NCBI GenBank assembly: GCA_032718475.1
Contig: JAUCBJ010000625.1
Span: forward strand, 1 to 27,842
DNA: 27,842 bases
Direction of reading: 5' to 3'
Source: Nemertoderma westbladi
Lineage: Eukaryota > Xenacoelomorpha > Nemertodermatida > Nemertodermatidae
Positions within the stretch are counted from its first letter, which is position 1. Every line of letters begins with the position of its first letter. Under the pieces are notes generated by a model. It had not been told where the DNA came from and ran no database searches. It saw nothing but the letters and a program-made list of their open reading frames with translations. A program made the position numbers and the translations under genes. Below are positions 10,213 to 19,351 of this stretch, one piece after another.

Positions 10213-10369
10213 CAATTCTGGATAGTGTCTGGTTGGAGATGTGCGCAGCGCATTGTACTTGACACAATGAACCCGGCGTAGCATTCTTGTGAATGTTTCA
10301 TCCAGAGATTTGGCGTCCTCAGCAGTTAGAGCCCAGCATGGACTCCCGTAGAGGAGTACTGGAACTACT
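10213..10369 (-). pseudogene. RTE-type RT fragment, left half of a split copy
   Basis: On the minus strand it reads VVPVLLYGSPCWALTAEDAK and LDETFTRMLRRVHCVKYNA, matching the copy at 8290-8430. It stops abruptly at 10369, where the LTR element begins with TGTTCGCGG. The rest of the same RTE copy resumes at 20957 on the other side of the inserted element. Its 3' side is replaced at about 10212 by CR1 sequence. Confidence 0.75.
10365..10369. repeat. Target-site duplication, left copy (CTACT)
   Basis: CTACT precedes the TGTTCG start of the 5' LTR and is repeated at 20952-20956 after the CAACA end of the 3' LTR. The uninterrupted RTE copies near 8305 carry this sequence only once. Confidence 0.8.
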
Positions 10370-11136
10370 TGTTCGCGGTATTTCAACTTTCCATAACGCG
10401 AGTTGAATATTTTTGTATTTATTTAAAATTGATTATTCCGATATTACTACTGGGTGCGGGACCATGGGTTTTGGGCACTTTCAATAAACTGGGGGCGATT
10501 TACAGGGTACGGGACTAATTTCATGTTTATAAGGGCCAGTGGGGGATGGAAAATTCAAGCAGTATTCAGGTTAGCCTGAGTACTATTAGGCCCTGGCCAA
10601 CTTCCTGCTGCCTGTAGGGGTGGATTTGGTAATGCGCCAGGCCTAAAGGACAAGGACTGCCCTTAGCGGTCCCTGGCCAACAGCAGCTATTACGAGACTG
10701 AAAAGAACTTGGAACGCTGACTGCTTGTGTCAGGGATTTGCGACGGGAAACGACAGCCCCTTAGTAGCCAAGCCGTTCTGGTTCTCGATGATCGAACCCT
10801 TCGGGGTTCGTGAGGGGTGGAACGGACACGCGAACGGGTGGCCGACTAACGACTGCCCCCTGAGCTAAGCCGTACTGGTTCTCGATGACTGATCCCTTCG
10901 GGGTTCGAGAGGGGTGGGACGGACATGCGAAAGGGCTGGCCACAGGACGGGTTTGACGAGGACTGTCCTTAGCGGTCTCTGGTCAACGGCAGCTATTACG
11001 AGACTGAAAAGAACTCGGAATGCTGACTGCTTGTACCGGGGATCTGCGACGGGAACCGACGACAGACCCCTTAGCCAAGCCGTACTGGTTCTCGATGATC
11101 GTTCCCTTTGGGGTTCGTGAGGGGTGGGACGGACAC
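10370..11136 (+). repeat. 5' LTR, 3'-truncated
   Basis: Nearly identical to 19352-20140 of the 3' LTR. Differences are a 23-bp shorter stretch near 10500 and about seven base changes, four of which are C-to-T at CpG. Identity ends after GACGGACAC at 11136, so the part equivalent to 20141-20951, any primer-binding site and probably the first part of gag have been deleted. Confidence 0.8.
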
Positions 11137-11316
11137 TTCAAAACTCTCTACGTGCTTGCCAGCACCCACTACGAGGAAACTCTGGCATTTGAGTTGAGAC
11201 GAAGTCGTGGTTTAATTAATCAACAAACTCGATCTAACCAACTCGTAGTCGGCAGATCACATATTTGGAGAGTTGTTAACAGGGAATGGAAGTATCGATC
11301 ACACCCATTGATATAA
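11137..11316 (+). pseudogene. Open frame at the start of the internal region
   Basis: A frame without ATG of its own reads YEETLAFELRRSRGLINQQ and ends in KYRSHPLI-stop at 11316. It begins at the LTR deletion junction, so it may be the truncated beginning of the gag region. It overlaps the next ORF by 31 nt in the -1 frame. No known domain recognised. Confidence 0.3.
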
Positions 11317-11477
11317 TCCAAGTTGAGCCAGGAATCTGGCACGTCGAAGTTGAAGTACAAGGAACGAACGTCGGACGATTCAGGATTACCGTTCGGGTGG
11401 TCCAAGCTGAGTACAATACCTACGAGGAACTGTTTTATGACATCGCGTATCTAGCTATCGACGAGGCGTTACAATGA
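11286..11477 (+). CDS. Small ORF of the LTR element, 63 residues, unknown function
   Basis: It starts at an ATG (GGGAATGG) and encodes an acidic, beta-rich-looking peptide (MEVSITPIDIIQVEPGIWHV at the N-terminus, IDEALQ at the end). Its TGA overlaps the ATG of the next ORF as ATGA (11474-11477), an arrangement that allows termination-coupled re-initiation. No family recognised. It might be a remnant of the gag N-terminus rather than a separate protein. Confidence 0.4.
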   Translation: MEVSITPIDIIQVEPGIWHVEVEVQGTNVGRFRITVRVVQAEYNTYEELFYDIAYLAIDEALQ

Positions 11478-12781
11478 CGACAAATAACGTATCCGATACC
11501 GACGAGATGGATCACCACACAGACTCGGAAGCCGACGAGGTACCAAACGTCAAGAACATGACCCGTCGGCTAGGGGCTCTCAAAGGCGGAGTAACCCGAG
11601 CGTATCAACGGATGGAGAAACAACTCAAGGGAGTCAAAACCCCCCTCAATGAGGTACAAACTCAGCTTCAAAGTATCCGAAATATCCTACAGCGGTACGA
11701 AAGAATGATACAGGCGTACCAAGAGCTCGTTCCCTCCACCAATCAGGAAAACTACCCCAAGTTGGAAGAACACGTTGTACATCTAGATGGGTTCCGCAAA
11801 CAACACCGGAGGACCCTCAGCCTTGTGAGAGGCTATGAAGAACAGTATTACAAGAGGGCTGAAAGAACAGACGCGGAATCAGTACGATCCTCCAGCATCA
11901 CGACAGCAGTACATCGAAAGAGAACGGGGTCCGCTAGAAATCAGCACTCCAGCGCTAGGAGCGAGATATCCGGCTCAGCGCGCAGTTCTCAAGGGGCGCC
12001 GCCACTCCGAGACCAACTGCGAGAACGGAAGGCATTAGCCCTCAAAGCTCGGATGGAAGATGAGTATATTCAACTGCAAGCCGAGCAAGATGTATTAGCC
12101 GCCGAAACACAAAAGCGAGAGGCCGAACAAGCGGCCGAATGGCAGGCCGAACAACGCAAACAGGAGGCCGAACAACATAGACGAGAGGCCGAACAACGCA
12201 AACGAGAGGACGAACGGCAGGCCGAACAACGCAAACGAGAGGACGAACGACAGGCCGAACAACGCAAACAGGAGGCCGAACAACGCGGACGAGAGGCCGA
12301 ACGAGAGATCGAACAACGTAAATGGGAAGCAGAAATGCGTAAACAATACGCCGAGGCCCAAGCAATTCTCATCCACAAAAAGAATGCAGATATTGCAAAA
12401 CTCGCGGAATACGAAGCCACACTTATAGAATGAGATATTCAACTCTACGAGGACTGGGAAAGGGATATAGATCAGGAATATGAACCAATCCCGGTACCGG
12501 AATTAGAAAAGTCATTTATACCGACAGCGGCGAAACTTCCGAAACCCGAGATCCCGCCTACCAAACAGTCTACGCTATCGGCACAAGCACCGGTGTTCGA
12601 TCCCCCACCGGCTACGCTAAAGAATGAGGAACCTTATTTCCCATCCAACACCACGACAGCGAGTGTACCCAAGTACGAGCCTGAAAAGGACTCGGAACGG
12701 GACGCCACTCCCGATCTAACAACCCATTTACGTCCACACCACAAACCCGTAGTCGCGTCATCATTAAAACTCCACCTATAA
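11474..12781 (+). CDS. BEL/Pao-like gag N-terminal protein with in-frame TGA
   Basis: The ATG overlaps the previous stop. After an acidic start, residues about 25-115 are helical (RRLGALKGGVTRAYQRMEKQ, VQTQLQSIRNILQRYERMIQ), typical of the segment before DUF1759 in BEL/Pao polyproteins. A Ser-rich linker follows, then about 90 residues of QKREAEQ / RKREDERQAEQ repeats forming a charged coiled coil. A TGA at 12431-12433 interrupts the frame, but it stays open afterwards (DIQLYEDWERDIDQEYEPIP...) to a TAA at 12779-12781. The next ORF is open in the -1 frame from 12685, so about 95 nt overlap. The TGA is compatible with a lost CGA arginine codon. The predicted role is assembly of the particle together with the downstream part. 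Confidence 0.65.
12674..12698 (+). repeat. 25-nt CGAG/CTCG hairpin motif inside gag
   Basis: TACGAGCCTGAAAAGGACTC followed by GGAAC. It is nearly identical to motifs in the LTRs of this element (10691, 10997, 19696, 20002, 20222) and in the second gene (16840). Here it is read as KYEPEKDSER. CGAG and CTCG can pair around an A-rich loop. Confidence 0.8.
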
Positions 12782-15399
12782 TTGATCCATCGAGTATGGG
12801 ACTGAGTGCCAATAACTATAACCCTCCGAGTCACTCCAGTTCGGACGACGTCGGCATTATCCGGGCATTGGAAAACCGCCTCTCCATGCCCAAGATGGAG
12901 ATCCGCACATTCGAAGGAGATCCCGTCGATTACCTCAGATTCAAGAAACGGTTCTTTGCGCAGATTGGATCAACGGACATAGCCGACGCACAGAAACTGG
13001 TATATCTATCGCAATACCTGGGTGACAAACCACGCCGAATTATTGCATGTTTTGAGGGAGGTTCTCATGAGGCATACTATGACGCATGGAAAACTCTAGA
13101 TAAAAGATACGGAAATACCGGAACTATAATTAATAAAACTCTAGAGAAACTGATACAAGACGCGGGATCACTAGGGGACCCACAGAACCTCCAGGAATTC
13201 TCAGATTCCATGAAGGATGCCTACTACACTCTGAAACCCTTAAATAAGGAGGACCAGGTGAACAACATTCTAAACCTCCGACAGATCGCCCGGAAGTTCC
13301 CCGGATGGCTGCAAAGTAAGTGGGCCTATAAATGCGTAGATCTCCGGCGCAGACATCCAGATCGAGATCCCAGCTTCCTCGAAATGTCGGCATTCCTGGA
13401 CGATATCTCCGAAGCCATGAATGACTCGATGTTCTCGAAACAGAGTCTCGCCAAGTTGGACGCAATGGAGAGCAATTACCAGAGCAGGGCACCCACTCCA
13501 AACCCAAGATTCCGCCCTACTCCTGTGAGTGCGATGGCCGTCAGTATGGCTGAGGACTTGGATGACGAGGATTACAAGGAACCGACCTTAGCAGAAGAAT
13601 GGGCATGCTACCTAGCGAATTGGGCACCCGAAAGGGAAGGCACCACAGCCACCCCTATATGTCTCTTCTGCGGAGAGAAACATAAGTTGGAATTCTGCAG
13701 GAAGTTTCAGTTCGCCGAACTCGTCCCACGCTTCGAGGTGATAATGAAACACCGAGGATGCTTCCGGTGTCTTGGAACAGGTCACTATGTTCGGGATTGC
13801 GACCAAAGATCATGCTGTGCCGTCTGTAACGACCAACGTCATCACACGCTCCTCCACATCCCCGCGAACTTCGATTTCACTACCCTCCCCTTTCGGATCG
13901 AAGCCAAGCGAAGAGGAGAAACAAACCACGTTTTCAAAGGAACCCGGACAACCCAACGGAGAGAAACCAACCCGTTTAAAATCTCCACCGATACACCACA
14001 AGTAACAAATATTTCGGCCACGATTAATCTTATAAATCGCCGCTACATGGTATTCGCAAAGGTAATCCCAGTAAGGATTCAAGGAGTCGGCAAATCCTTG
14101 ATGACGCTCGCGTTCCTTGATAACGGGTCCGACGGAACCATCATCGACTAGGATTTCCTCGAGCAACTCGGCCTAGAATATGAACCTTGTAAACGGCCCA
14201 TACAAACCATCACCGATAACAGAGAGGTAGAGTCCGGGGAGGTGCAACTCCAGATGGAAGGAGTAATGAAGGGCTACGAAACGGTTAGGCTAACCATCAA
14301 GAACGCCTTGGTACACACAGACCTCCGAGTGCGGTTCCGACAATCAGCCGAGTACGCCTCCCTCATACAATTGGACCGAGACGATGTAGACCTGAGGTGT
14401 CCGCAGTTGGACGTAAACCGCATCACCCTACTGATCGGACTTGATACACCAGAATTACACATACCAACCGGAGATGTCGCCCGATCCATAAAGAAGGATG
14501 ACGGCTTTTACGCTGAACGAACAATAATGGGATGGACCCTCTGCGGCATCAAGGAAGAGACTACTGACACCTATACATACCTTCCTAAATGTCAGATTAA
14601 AGAAAATGTAACCTCCGTGGGTTATTGCTCAGCTACAGACCTGGACGAGGATTTTTTCTTTGAGACTGAGAGAACCCAGCAGGAGATGACCGGATGCTTT
14701 AATGTGGAGACCCGAGAGTTTGCCGAGAAGGACGAGAATCCGTCCGAGGAAGATCAATATTGTACCGACATTTTTGATCAGGCAACGTCCAAAGACGGAC
14801 ATTGGCGCTTGCCCATGCTTTGGTGGCTAATAAGGTTGTTGATGATAATAATGACGTTGATAACATTGACACCATTAACGGGAGAGCACGGACTAATCTG
14901 CCGTAATACCCGGATGGCAAACGCCTCAGTTGAGTCCCTTACTCCTAATCACCTACTGGGGAGACCCAAAACCCACGTTCTCCCGGAAACCATGTTCCCG
15001 GATCCCAACGAGATCGCGAAACATACAAACTGGAAAAAGGCCCAAGCGTTGGCAGCGCATTGGTGGAGAATTTGGGCCCAGGAGTACCTCATAACCCTCC
15101 GGACCAGGAGGAAATGGAACAACACCTACCGGAACGTCGCAGTTGGCGACATGGTACTAGTTAAAGAAGATCTCAAAGACCGCGTTCACTGGCCTGTGGC
15201 GCGGGTCGTGACCATACACCCAAGCAAAGACGGACTTGCGAGGACTGTGACGATACGAACGGCATCGGGCCACTACCAACGCCCCATCCAAAATCTGTGC
15301 CTTCTTGAAGGCAATGATAGCGGTGACTCTACGAGAGGTGATAAGATCCCTACTCAAGATCCTGCTGTGGACATTGGTGACAATTACAAATGCGTTTAA
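12685..15399 (+). pseudogene. BEL/Pao gag-protease-pol remnant (DUF1759, CCHC, DUF1758, DUF5641)
   Basis: From the first ATG (12796), residues about 30-215 form a DUF1759 gag domain (MEIRTFEGDPVDYLRFKKRF; LDKRYGN). Then come zinc knuckles CLFC-3-H-4-C and CFRC-4-H-4-C with a following CAVC...HH. A DUF1758-type aspartic protease follows, with the active-site-like LAFLDNGSDGTIID (usually DSG) and the later ILLIGLDTPELHIP-like and IMGWTLCG motifs. A TAG at 14149-14151 cuts it just after IID, and the frame continues without shift. The polymerase begins (DIFDQATSKDGHWRLPMLW) but breaks at about 14820. The next recognisable part is the integrase C-terminus/DUF5641 (SLTPNHLLGRP, HWWRIWAQEYLITLRTR, VGDMVLVKED). 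RT, RNase H and the integrase core, about 2.5-3 kb in full-length relatives, are deleted. Confidence 0.75.
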
Positions 15400-15659
15400 A
15401 CCCTTCTCATCATGTTGACAAACTCTTTTAACTGTGATTTATCGACAACGAATTATGGACCCCCTTTAAACCAACTGTAACCACGCAATGGTATTTGTGT
15501 TTCCTCGTGTGTTATGTGGAGTCCAGCGTCACCCTGCAGATGTTTCGGCTGACGCAGGGTCGTTTATGCATTGTTTACCCTGATTTTGGTCATCGGGACC
15601 AACGATATTGGATTATTGGAAATGGAAAAGATTTGAAGTGGAATTCATTGTATTCATTG

Positions 15660-16100
15660 CAGTATGTTATGTTGTCCGTTGCGTGCGCAGTTCGGGGCGT
15701 AGGTGGTGTAACGAGTCCAGCTGTAGATCCCGGATTGCCGCGCAACACCCCCTCTATCCCGTTATTCTGGTGGGTCCATTGTGCATCCACATGACTTCGA
15801 CGATAGAGGGTTTTATGTTTCTCAGTCGCGTTATTCTGGTGGGACCGTTGCGTGGATTTTGGGGCGTAGGCGGTGTAACGAGTCCAGCTGTAGCTCCCAG
15901 AATGTTGCGTAACCCCATCCCACATGACTTCGTCGACTGAGCTTTATGTTGTTGGGAGTGTTATTCTGGTGGGTCCCTGGTGCATCCACATGACTTCACT
16001 CCTAGCGTCTTCATTGTCCGTTACATGCGCAGTTTGGGGCGTAGGCGGTGTAACGAGTCCAGCTGTAGATCCCAGATTGCCGCGTAACACCCCTTCCACG
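15660..16100 (+). repeat. Tandem repeat, three units of about 170 bp
   Basis: Three copies share GGGGCGTAGGYGGTGTAACG followed by AGTCCAGCTGTAG, starting near 15694, 15861 and 16036. TTATTCTGGTGGG (three copies) and CATCCACATGACTTC (two full copies and one shorter one) recur between them. It lies between pol and the second gene and contains no convincing ORF. It could be a regulatory repeat or a satellite-like expansion. Confidence 0.8.
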
Positions 16101-16645
16101 ACAAAGATTAACCAAAGAAGATGATTGAATATAGTTGGAAACGATGAAAAGGACCAGACAACTCTACTATAAACCTGAATGATGACGCGTATGCTGATGA
16201 AAATGAAATGATGCGCACCATGGTGTTGCGCTTATAACCAATGATGATAGCTGGGGGGCTATAAACCCAATGATGATGTGGAAATAAATAAATGTGAAAT
16301 AAATGGTGGAAATAAATGTGATGAAATTTATGTGGAAATAAATGAAATGAGATGAAATAATAATGAAATGAAAAAAGAAAAAAAAAGGTATAAAAAAGTC
16401 TAAAGAAAAGAATTAGAAAAAAGAAAAGGACAAAAAACTCATAAAAAACTGGTTGGATATTAATGTATAGCTATAGTAACTGTAAATGCTGAATGTATTA
16501 GCAATAAGATGATAGATGCCTATATAGCAATGTTATTAATAAACTGAATTAAATAAAAAACTGAATTATTCTGCTATCGCTATAGTTTCAGACTTTCTGG
16601 ACTTATAATTAACTGATCTAATTTGTAACGGATATAATCGTAAAT
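16101..16645 (+). other. A-rich spacer before the second gene
   Basis: GAAATGAAAT/GGAAATAAAT simple repeats, then AAAAAGAAAA runs (16370-16440) and AT-rich sequence up to the ATG at 16646. It may hold a promoter or splice acceptor for the downstream gene, but no clear signal was identified. Confidence 0.45.
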
Positions 16646-17689
16646 ATGGACCCAAATCGCCAAATTATCGGCGAATTACGTAACACGATAGATCTACTGG
16701 AATATTCGCAACCTGGATCCCCTGACTTTGATACAAATTGGAGCACCCTGCTAAATGAGAACGTGCGAGTCATTAAATTCACCGGGCGAGAGGGACCGGA
16801 TTCTAAGAATCTACGAGCCCTCCGGTTAGCCGATGCTAGTACGAGACTGAAAAGAACTCGGAACGCAAAGGCAACCGGAGGGGACAATTCGTCGTTTTGG
16901 GAAACGTTCCGGCAGAGCGTCTACAGATCCCGATGTTTGATCTACGACAACGAGGGAAACGCGACGCCCACCTCGAAAGCGATTACGTTGGCGAGATGTC
17001 AAAGTTTCGTCGACGACAAGAGTACGTACCTCGCCCACTGGGGAAACCTGTCGGAGTGTACGGCGACGCTTCGAGAGGAACGCATATCGATTATCCAAAA
17101 CCGCGACGACTACCAGGAAAAGTACGGGGCGAAAGAATACGGTCAATCCTTAATCGTCGTCCTCGGAACCCTGGACGGTTTGGTACTGGTGTGCCGAATA
17201 TTCCCGACACCCAGACAGGAAGTGCAGGCAGCCGGAGCGATCTGGTTGCTACCTCCGGAAATCCAAAAGATCCTCTTCGACTTCGACGTCATTAAAATCG
17301 GGTCGGATATCAAGGCGGACGTCCGGAACGACTACGCGAACGCTCCTGCAGGAAGAAACTGACGAGACGACCTCAACGCCCTTAGCCATTGCATCGACAC
17401 TCAAACGCTACTAGCCTGGTTACGATTCGCCGAGTTCATGCGAGGATTCCAAGAGGTGAGACCGACGAAATCCGGGATCGGCTACCTCGCTGTGCTAAAC
17501 GGCGGTATCGACTTCAAACCCCAGAAATTCCGGGACTATAATAAAATATATGGTGGATACCCGGGATTAGAAATAAAGAGCGAGCGAGAGGGTCGATGGA
17601 AGGACGTTGATCGGAAGTGGACGATACACCAAAGGTGGGAGAAACCCGATCGACGGAACTACGTTTACGTCGTTATGGAACGTTGCTAA
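16646..17689 (+). pseudogene. Second retroelement gene, part 1: exonuclease-like region
   Basis: It begins at ATG (AAATATGGACCC) and is open for 238 codons to a TGA at 17360-17362, then continues in the same frame to a TAA at 17687-17689. The second half resembles a DnaQ/WRN-type 3'-5' exonuclease fold. A hydrophobic strand is followed by VIKIGSDIKADV (compare WRN-type KxGxxIxxD), IDTQTLLAWL, GYLAV.N, and finally WTIHQRWEKPDRRNYVYVV, in the place of the W...Q..YA..D motif. The usual first-strand DxE is not visible and the last motif ends YxxxE rather than YxxxD, so activity is doubtful. The 25-nt LTR motif sits inside the frame at 16840-16864. No close family is recognised with certainty. Confidence 0.45.
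16840..16864 (+). repeat. 25-nt CGAG/CTCG hairpin motif inside the second gene
   Basis: TACGAGACTGAAAAGAACTC followed by GGAAC, identical to copies in the 3' LTR (19696, 20002). Here it encodes TRLKRTRN, a different reading frame from the copy in gag at 12674. Confidence 0.85.
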
Positions 17690-18320
17690 GTTTATCTGTA
17701 AAACTCTCGATAACCTTATTACGGCGGTCCCCCTTTCCTTCGTCGACTACGACTGGAACGAGGTCATACACCACGCGTTCAAAGCGGTCGAGAACATCGC
17801 ACCGGGAGAGACTAAAACGCTCGCTGTTATCGATTCCTGGGACGAGAGCGGACCTTACGACATCCCTACGATTACCGAACTTCTCGGTGCGGAGGAGCCT
17901 CTGATCTCTTCGGAAGGGGAAGAGATATGGCTAAACGAGGGTGTTCTACTCTCCACCCCGAAGCGACAACTCGAGCCGGAGGCCGCTTACCAACCGGCCG
18001 CCAAACGGGTTGCCCCCACCGTACCAATTACGGAAGCAGGCGTTTCCTCACCACTCGGCTTCGGTAGCCCTGTGAGGGAGTTGGTTACTACCTTCGCGTT
18101 AAACGACTTCGGCGATACGTGCCAAAGGTTATCCCCGTATCCTTTCCCGGGTGGCGAAGACTGGTCGTCGGAGATTCCGAGTACCAGCAATCAACGGACC
18201 CGCTCAGCAATATTGGTCGAGAAGGGCCCCAGAGGCCCTTTGCCGACCAGAGGTGGCTACTACACCCGCCGTTCCTCAGGACCCTATGCGACTAACCCGC
18301 TGGTACGCCGAGCAAACTGA
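17607..18320 (+). pseudogene. Second retroelement gene, part 2 (+1 frame): end of exonuclease-like region and linker
   Basis: In the frame one base ahead of part 1 the sequence reads AKFICKTLDNLITAVPLSFV, DWNEVIHHAF and AVIDSW, which would follow naturally on the NYVYVV end of part 1. It then gives a Pro-rich, low-complexity linker (STPKRQLEPEAAYQPAAKRV, PYPFPGGEDW) and ends at TGA 18318-18320. The overlap with part 1 (17607-17689) locates a frameshift there. Whether that is a mutation or programmed is not visible; no obvious slippery heptamer was seen. Confidence 0.45.
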
Positions 18321-19185
18321 ATGGATCCACCGCCAGAAACGGTCGTCCGAGTTGAGACCAGCGGGACACAAAGAAGGTTATCGGAGCGAGAACCTACTAC
18401 GCCAAAGCCTAGCATTCCGCGGGCTACCGACCACCGCTATTATTCCGAAGAGTGACCGACGACTCGAATATTACGTCGGCCTCCCGATTCCGATATTCCC
18501 CGGTCGAGAGATGCAATTGGAGGTTTGCGGCAACTGCGGTTCGGAACAGTGCCCACGCGGTAGAAGGAATCGGGTTACCGATTCGTGCCTCCAGCTCATC
18601 GGGATACTCTATTGCCCATACTGCGCGACATCGGGCCACGACGTTTCCGTCTGCCCGATCCTATATAACCTCTGTACCACGTGCGGTTTCCGTGGACATT
18701 CCTCTAGCCCCCGCTGCTATATCAAATGTCCAACCAAGGACGTAACCGCTATGGGAAATATGGTCATGTTTGAAACATACGCAAACAGCCACTTAAAGAC
18801 CAAGGTTCGGAGAAACGCTCGGAATATCGCGCAGGAGATGGCGTGCGGGTATTTCTCCTTCCCGGAACGCCTCCACACGTCGGCCACGCTACCTTTCCAT
18901 TACGTGGATCTGCTACTGAGCGCCGGATTATTCGGTCCATTTGAAGTCATTAGACGATTATACTCGTATAAAGAGGAGTTCGGTGACGGAGAATGGTTCC
19001 TAGAGGCACGCAAATCTGAGTTGGAAAGATGAACCGACATGATCCCTATGCCATCGAAAGGAAGAGCCGCCAGGAGACAAGCCGAAGCGTTACTCACGAT
19101 GGATGTGGACGCTCCTCTACCAGCCATAGCGATCGATGAGAGTCGACGGGCGAAGAGACGAAAGGCATATCAGAGAAAGAAATAG
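18151..19185 (+). pseudogene. Second retroelement gene, part 3: CCHC zinc-knuckle protein with in-frame TGA
   Basis: Another +1 step leads to this frame, which reads DPMRLTRWYAEQTEWIHRQK, then a cysteine pair (CGNC...C), CPYC-4-H-4-C and CTTC-4-H-5-C knuckles (residues about 128-195), a helical C-domain (VRRNARNIAQEMACGYFSFP, LYSYKEEFGDGEWFLEARKS) and, after a TGA at 19030-19032, a basic tail (ESRRAKRRKAYQRKK) ending in TAG at 19183-19185. The layout parallels the ORF at 3202-4659, including a TGA between the knuckles and the basic tail. The protein probably binds nucleic acid. The basic tail could be a nuclear signal. In BEL/Pao elements a gene after pol is usually an envelope-like protein; this one has no membrane segment or signal peptide. 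Confidence 0.6.
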
Positions 19186-19340
19186 TGGGTCGGGATATTC
19201 CAGGAACATTTATCGAACATTTATTTTTTATACAAACTCTAGGCCAAATTAATTAAAAACTATGCAATATTAAATTTGGGTTTTTTATATTGGGAATGAC
19301 CTACGCAAACTCAATCTACCGACAGACTTCACGAAGGTCA
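19186..19340 (+). other. 3' untranslated spacer of the LTR element
   Basis: AT-rich, non-coding, with AATTAAAA-type sequence near 19250. It leads into the polypurine tract. Confidence 0.5.
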
Positions 19341-19351
19341 TTGGGGGGGAC
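19341..19351 (+). promoter_or_regulatory. Polypurine tract
   Basis: TTGGGGGGGAC lies immediately before the TGTTCGCGG start of the 3' LTR, the expected place for plus-strand priming of reverse transcription. Confidence 0.8.

Noticed and set aside
10761-11120. Protein-coding frames across the LTR repeats (VLVLDDRSL and its antisense)
   Set aside because: The same frames recur because the DNA repeats recur; the conserved pattern fits base pairing rather than a protein.
12042-12442. Minus-strand ORFs rich in Val/Arg or Cys/Ser
   Set aside because: They mirror the QKREAEQ coiled-coil repeat of gag.
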